This document shows, piece after piece, positions 58,576 through 64,000 of a stretch of DNA of 64,000 nt. The stretch is taken from contig CANTUQ010000101.1 in assembly GCA_947683425.1 (NCBI GenBank), forward strand, positions 29,659,001-29,723,000, in the 5' to 3' direction. The DNA is from Excoecaria cochinchinensis. Lineage: Eukaryota; Streptophyta; Magnoliopsida; Malpighiales; Euphorbiaceae. Below the pieces are notes generated by a model. That model saw nothing but the letters and a program-made list of their open reading frames with translations, ran no database searches and had not been told where the DNA came from. The position numbers were made by a program, and so were the translations under genes. The stretch's first letter is position 1; each line of letters opens with the position of its first letter.

Positions 58576-59285
58576 CAGAATAGTTGAGCAGTTTTAGAAA
58601 GCCAATATAGTTGATGGATTAGATGAATATTTTGAAATTTCTATGGTTTCACATTAATGTACTTTAATTTCTACAATTAGAGTTTTTCTCTAGCTTAAGA
58701 TTTTTGACTTCTAAATAGAGTTTAACTGGATGTTTCATTGTTGATCAAATTCTTCGTTGAATTCAAAGGCAACTCAAAAGTCCACTTTCCCCAATCGCTT
58801 TCACTCTCCTTAGGGGTGTTCAAAAATGGGTTATATGGGTTAGATGGGTTACAATTATATTTTTTTTAGCAGAAAAATGGAGTTGAATTATAAATAATCT
58901 CACAAAATATGTTATATAAATTTGATTCAAATTTTATCATAACCCACCCAACCCATTTTTGAACACCCCTAACTCTCCTGGTCGAAAATAGAAGATAGAC
59001 AATGAATATGTAGGGACACTGTTTGACAAAATGCCACTACGAAGATGAAAATGTTAAGAAGGAAAAGAGTTTAATTGACCCGCCCGGAAACGTCAACGGC
59101 TAGATTGAACGAAAACAATCATAGTGGCTGAAGTGTATATATCCGAACTTTTCATTATGAATTTACAAACTTTCTTAGTAATTTCTTAAAAGGAACACAA
59201 AATGTCTAATACTTAGAGAGGTAATTTTTTAACAAATATCAGGGGGTTGAAATATTTGGTACTTATTTTCTTTAAGCAAGATTTT
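58576..59285 (+). other. 3' flank of kinase gene 3
   Basis: Aligned with 23006-23654 after gene 1, except for the MITE at 58811-58971 and a deletion around 59150 relative to gene 1. Confidence 0.7.
58811..58971. mobile_element. hAT-type MITE, 161 bp
   Basis: A perfect 22-bp terminal inverted repeat beginning TAGGGGTGTTCAAAAATG is flanked by ACTCTCCT on both sides (58803-58810, 58972-58979). The gene 1 flank near 23233 has the empty site ACTCTGCT. Confidence 0.92.
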
Positions 59286-59930
59286 GAGTTAGAATAGGGA
59301 TTTTAGTCCATTTCATTTTAAATGTTCATTTTGAATTTTTCATCAATATTAAAAAATTAATAATTAACTTAGTAATTTATTAAATTAGTCTCTTATAAAA
59401 TATTGTGTCTATTTAATGAAGCAATAACTATTTATTAAAGTAAAATTAATATAGAAAGATAATTTGTAATTATACTTTATTTTTTTAAATGGATATTTAT
59501 TTAGAAATAAAAATAAAATTCAAAATGGATACTTATAAAGGAAGTGAGAGAGTATATAAATACATTTACAATAGGGGTGAGCAAAAAAACCGTTGGACTT
59601 GGTTAACCGAGAAATCGAACCGAAACCGATCCGAAAAATAAGTTAACCGAAACGATATTTATGGTTAACGGTTAGTGTTTTACAAAAACCGATATTAATG
59701 GACTGATTTTTATTTTTTAGCTTATAAATTGGTTAATCGAACCGAAACAGATAAATGAACACCCCTATATTTTATTTATTTTATTTCACTCTTTTTTTAT
59801 TATAATTTTTTATTTCATTATTTTCATATTTAATTATTTATATCCTTTTAATTTTTATTTACTTTAAAATATTTCTGAAGGATTTGGAAATTATAACAAA
59901 TATAATTTAATTTGAAGGTATCATAATAAA
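59286..59930. other. Spacer with MITE relics
   Basis: A Stowaway-like stretch lies at about 59305-59555 (CATTTCATTTTAAATG to AAAATGGATACTTATAAAGG) with no clean ends, then the hAT relic at 59572-59767, then AT-rich DNA. No gene. Confidence 0.5.
59572..59767. mobile_element. Decayed hAT-like element with TAGGGGTG ends
   Basis: Left end TAGGGGTGAGCA, right end (inward) TAGGGGTGTTCA. Internal AACCGA/TCGGTT repeats resemble the 17921 element. No matching target duplication could be read, so it is old or rearranged. Confidence 0.6.
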
Positions 59931-61349
59931 TGGTATCTATCTCTTGTAGCGCAAAAACTCGTTGCGGAAGCTTTTAAAAGATCCTGTTTGTTTTTTGTCA
60001 TTGGCCTGACTTTTATCCACATGCGGGATAACAACAGCTATTTCACAATCTAAAAGCCCCTGAAAGATTAAGATAAAAAACTGTGAGTGGGAACGAGCAG
60101 TCTTGCGGCGTATACGTTTTCTCGTTACCAAATACTGAGATCTCTCATCTATTTATAGAGATCCTAAAAACTAGAGACCTAACTCTAGTTTAACTCAGAC
60201 TCTTTCTGAGATAAGATTTGGTAATTTTAATCAGATTGAATTACTTAATTCTATCTGAATTGGACCTTTATCCAAATTAGAGTCATGACCGTACCCAAAC
60301 TCTATCATCTCCCACTCGCACATGACGGAATGCATTTCAGTCTTAATCTTCAGTTATACTGGCAGATAGATTATGTGATCAGCATACCTCGAGAGCACTA
60401 GTGCTATACACCTGTTAGGGATATATAGCGTCTCAAAAAATAAGATCCTCCTTTTCACGTATGCCTAACCCTAGATTGCCTTCTCACATTCACCGTTTTA
60501 ACTCATGATCTCATAAAATAATTTTCGTGTTCACTATTATGTTTCTACTCATAGAAACTATAATAGGCTAGCTAGTGAACCACGACACCTTGTGAAAGTG
60601 ATCAAAAATCTATCTTTCCCTCTTACTGTATGCCATCCATCATGATTCAACTCGCTTTTATAGTTAGATCCTCCAGGCCTAAACTTTTTTCGGACCTCTT
60701 AGAAACTAATTAAGCTAGCCACATTGATCCATACTTCAGGGATAAGTTAAGGGTTCTAAGGGTCGAAATATAAATAGGATCTCACAATAGGGAAAGTTGA
60801 GATCATTGATATTATTAAATTCCCATCCCTTTGGTCAAATATGCACACCCGGTATAAAATATGTGTTATGGTGTTCTTTCCTTCCCTTTAAAGGAGCGTA
60901 TGTCTCACATTTCGATAATGTGTATATCAAACACCATACAGAAGCGTAAGGCTGCGATGCACCGAAACACCCAACTTTAGTCCGCTTACTTAAGGACTAC
61001 TTCTAGCTTTTTAGACAGAACATGATAGTTACATATAACTGACCATCGGATTTCATACAATCCTTAATTTGGATCTCAATCCAAAGCATACAACTTTATG
61101 TATGTCTTTATCTCGCACCTTAACCAGACTCATCTTATAATTTCTGCAAGACGGCACTTTTATTTTGAACAGGCTCTCAAGCATTCTCATATGTTCAAAA
61201 ATCGCATCATCTTAGTTTTTGCCAACTTATTGACAAAACTAAGGTAAACACCCTTGTGAGTGGGCTACTTCTCTGTCCGACATGCTCAATCTCATATCAA
61301 TAACAGTAAATGTTTACACATAAACATTCACACTCATGTATTGCCAACA
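59931..61349 (-). repeat. Copia 3' LTR (tentative ends)
   Basis: Starts TGTTGGCAATAC at 61349, just after CCAAGGTTCAT, and probably ends AGATACCA at 59931. A TATA box, CTATAAATAG, lies near 60150-60160 on the minus strand. The partner LTR is outside the window, so ends are provisional. Confidence 0.55.
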
Positions 61350-61404
61350 ATGAACCTTGGTTATTATTCACAAATAATAACATTAAGGGATTATATAAAA
61401 TATA

Positions 61405-62061
61405 ACAGTACCAATTAAATTCTACGCAAACCTCGAGATCTAATGTGTTTCTCAAAACACATCTCTCGTTATAGGTTTACTCAATGGATCTGCATACGTA
61501 GAAACGTACTGTAAGTTCACTTCTCCTCGTGGAACAATATTTCTCATGTATTAATACTTAATGTCGATATGCTTAGCTCCACTATAAGCTATCAACGACT
61601 GATTGTCACTAAAGACTGTCATTAATACCTCTAAGACAGTTACTCTTAAATGACTCACAAATAATTTCAGCCAAACTATCTCCTGTACTGCAATTGAGGA
61701 AGTGACAAATTCAACTTCCACTATTGATAGGGCTACACAGGTTTAATTCTTGTTACTCCACGAGATGGCACTTTTGCCAAACAAGAATATAAACCTGAGG
61801 TGGATTTCCTCTCATCCACATTTTCTGCCCAATCAACGTTTCTGTATTCTCTCATTTACAGATCCATTTCTTGATAATAGAGAGAATAATCTGCTGTACT
61901 TTTAAGGTATCTAAGTATATTTTTAATTGCTTCCAATGTCCTTTACGTGGGTTAGATTGATATCTATTTACTATGCCCACTGCATAAAATATGTCATGTC
62001 TTGTACACAATATCATGTACATAAGACTACCCATGACACTGGCATATAAAACGTTCCTCAT
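61405..62061 (-). pseudogene. Copia RNase H region
   Basis: Begins with SVMGSLMYMILCTRHDI and VGIVNRYQSNP, the start of copia RNase H. It ends, after several stops, with YADPLSKPITRDVF near 61480, the typical end of the copia polyprotein just before the LTR. Confidence 0.75.
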
Positions 62062-62107
62062 ACGTTCCTTTTGCTAGCATCTTGGGACACGCATCTTTGC
62101 TAAGAAA

Positions 62108-62437
62108 CTAATTCTTGGCAATGGGGTTATCTATGAGTTTGTAGTTTTGCATATTAAATCGTTCGAGATTTTTGTTGATATATTTCTCTCGAGAAACAGA
62201 CAACAATCTTATCAAACATTCTCTTGAAATCTTAACTTCAAGAATATAATATGCATGACCCATATCATTTGTCTCAAAGTTAGACGATAACCAATCTTTG
62301 ATTTTATTTACGTACCCTTTGTCATTTTCAGCTTTAAGTATGTCGTCTACATACAATGTCAAAATGACAAATTTACTTTCAGAGCTTTTACTATAAACAC
62401 AATGATCTTCATCAATCATGTTGAACCCATTCGACAT
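62108..62437 (-). pseudogene. Copia reverse transcriptase fragment
   Basis: DEDHCVYSKSSESKFVILTLYVDDIL holds the YVDD catalytic motif, followed by WLSSNFETNDMGHAYYILEV. The first Asp of the pair is intact. Upstream sequence to about 63450 shows the same domain only in broken frames. Confidence 0.82.
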
Positions 62438-63453
62438 GATTTGTATGATGAAGTTTCAAGTACCACTGTGTTGAAGACTGTTTAAGGCTATAAATTGAAC
62501 TCATCAATCAGCAAACCTTATGTTCGCTGCCTTTTTCGATAAAACCTATAGGTTGTCCCATCCAATTCTCCAATGAGAAAAGCAGTCTTCCCATCCATTT
62601 GATGAAACTCTAGGTTCAAACTCGCCACTATGGCCAGAATCAACCTTATGAAAATAAATCTTATAACAGATGAGAAAGTCTACTCATAGTCAATCTCTTC
62701 TTGTTGTGTAAACCCCTTAGCGACTAGCTGAGTCTTATATTTTTCGATACCTCTATCAGCCTTTCGCTTTACTTTGAGAATACATTTATTCTCAATTTGT
62801 GTCCTTCCAATAGATCAACTAGTTCTCAAACATGGTTTGATCTCATGGTTGCCTTTTTTTTCTTCTTCTATTGCTTTAATCCATTTTTTCTTAGATGGGC
62901 ATGAAAAAGCCTTTTGAATATTTTTATTCTCTTTCTTTGTCTTGTGGGGGTAAACAAAAGGGATTCGTTCAAGCCTTCAATTTTAAATCGTCGGAATGGA
63001 AAATTATCCTTTTAGATTTTTGCAGTTCTGAATCTTGATAAACATGTCTCATATATTCATCTTGATTCATAATGCTCCCACCGGGGCTATGTTCCATACT
63101 CCCACTGGAGTCAGGAATACCATATTCTTTCCTCCCACTGGAGTCAAGAACACTCCCACTCGAATCAGGTCTCGAACATCCGGATCGTTTAGATTATGAG
63201 AGTCTTAACCTTCTTCCTCTAACTCCCTCCCACTCGGATGGAGTGATTCTGATAGTTCCTCTTCTTGAGATTAATAGAAAGTGAGATCTTAATTCACTTT
63301 GCCCAACTTAGAAAATTTATTCTCTAACAATATGACGACTCGTGATCTGAATTCTGTCACTATGTCATTTTCTTGTTTATCCATGAAAATGTATCCTTTT
63401 AATACTTAAGAATATCTCATATAGATACTCTTTTTACCTCTTAGTCTCAAAAT

Positions 63454-63968
63454 TTACCAAATTGAGGTATCATGGATGTAAGCATTATAATCCAAAAGTT
63501 GTAAACGGTTTAGGTCAGCTTGTCGACCAGTTGACAACTCATAAGTTGTGGTAATGACAGATTTGGAGTGCATATAGTTCAGAATATATGTGACAGTCAA
63601 TAAAATATCTCTCCAATAGAAGATAGGCAAATTTGCCTCTACCATCATAGATCTAACCATATTTAGGAGAGTCCTATGTCTCCTTTCTGTAACACCATTT
63701 TGCTGTGAATTTTTAGGAATGAACAACTGATATTCAATCCTTTTTCATCACATAAAGCTTTAAATTTATCTGTAAGATATCACTGACCTCTGTCAATTCT
63801 TGAAGCTTTGATCTTTTTATCTAATTGATTCTCAGCTATACTTATATAAGTCTTGAAGCAACTCAATGCTTCTGACTTGTGAGAAATCAAATAGACACGA
63901 CCATACCTAGTACAATCACATTTAAATGTGATGAAATAGTAGGTCTCATGCCTCACCCTCACATTCAT
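63454..63968 (-). pseudogene. Copia integrase fragment
   Basis: Two open pieces: 63968-63780 (RYGRVYLISHKSEALSCFKTY) and 63726-63454 (FIPKNSQQNGVTERRHRTLL, then YILNYMHSKS). The Glu of the D,D-35-E triad is visible in the NGVTERRHR block. A frame break separates the pieces at 63730-63780. Confidence 0.82.
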
Positions 63969-64000
63969 TTGACCACATACGTCAGAATGAACTATTGCAA

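Larger units (their letters stand above)
59931..64000 (-). mobile_element. Ty1/copia retrotransposon, decayed 3' part
   Basis: Minus-strand order from the window edge: integrase, reverse transcriptase, RNase H, purine tract, 3' LTR. This is the copia order (integrase before reverse transcriptase). The 5' half lies beyond 64000. Several stops and frameshifts; not active. Confidence 0.85.

Overview
The window is nuclear DNA of a eudicot plant. It has intron-containing plant genes, AT-rich spacers, and many plant transposons, including Ty3/gypsy, Ty1/copia, CACTA, hAT, MULE and Stowaway-like elements. It also holds an endogenous pararetrovirus. I did not identify the species. All identifications come from reading the sequence and from memory of the families; no search was run.

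Layout. (1) 1-8.1 kb is the gene-rich end. It carries the 3' exons of a clathrin light chain gene (+) and, tail to tail with it, a complete five-exon gene for a serine/proline-rich basic protein (-). The Arabidopsis counterparts, as I recall them, are neighbours on chromosome 2 (At2g40060 and At2g40070), so this looks like old microsynteny. (2) 8.1-10.6 kb is AT-rich spacer. (3) 10.6-23.7 kb and 52.8-59.3 kb are duplicated blocks carrying a small family of unusual genes. A short exon is followed by a three-helix membrane module fused in frame to a CRINKLY4-related-like pseudokinase. There are four copies: a 5' stump at 19.4 kb, intact genes at 21.5 and 54.8 kb, and a copy at 57.0 kb with one nonsense codon between the membrane and kinase halves. 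(4) 23.7-43.4 kb is a gag-only LTR retrotransposon (element I, minus strand) split by a younger relative (element II, 29897-39619, 5-bp duplication GCGAG). Neither has pol. Both prime from tRNA-Arg, and both carry a minisatellite just inside the 3' LTR, but the repeat units are unrelated. (5) 43.4-44.9 kb is a cluster of small MITEs. (6) 44.9-52.25 kb is about one genome length of a decayed Caulimoviridae provirus (minus), in circularly permuted order. (7) 52.26-52.83 kb is the end of a second CACTA element. (8) 59.9-64.0 kb is the 3' part of a decayed Ty1/copia element (minus), running off the window.

The duplicated kinase blocks provide natural empty sites. Because the copies can be aligned, four insertions can be dated relative to the duplication and their target duplications read directly: the 6.4-kb CACTA (TCT), a 1.18-kb hAT-like element (CTCAAAAC), a 435-bp MULE MITE (AAATATTTG) and a 161-bp hAT MITE (ACTCTCCT). 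The CACTA element carries a captured piece of a phosphoglycerate mutase gene.

No CRISPR array, tRNA or rRNA gene was seen. The most unusual biology is the membrane-pseudokinase fusion family with its signs of recombination between copies. Next are the permuted provirus with a recognisable control region and the higher-order minisatellites of the gag-only retroelements.
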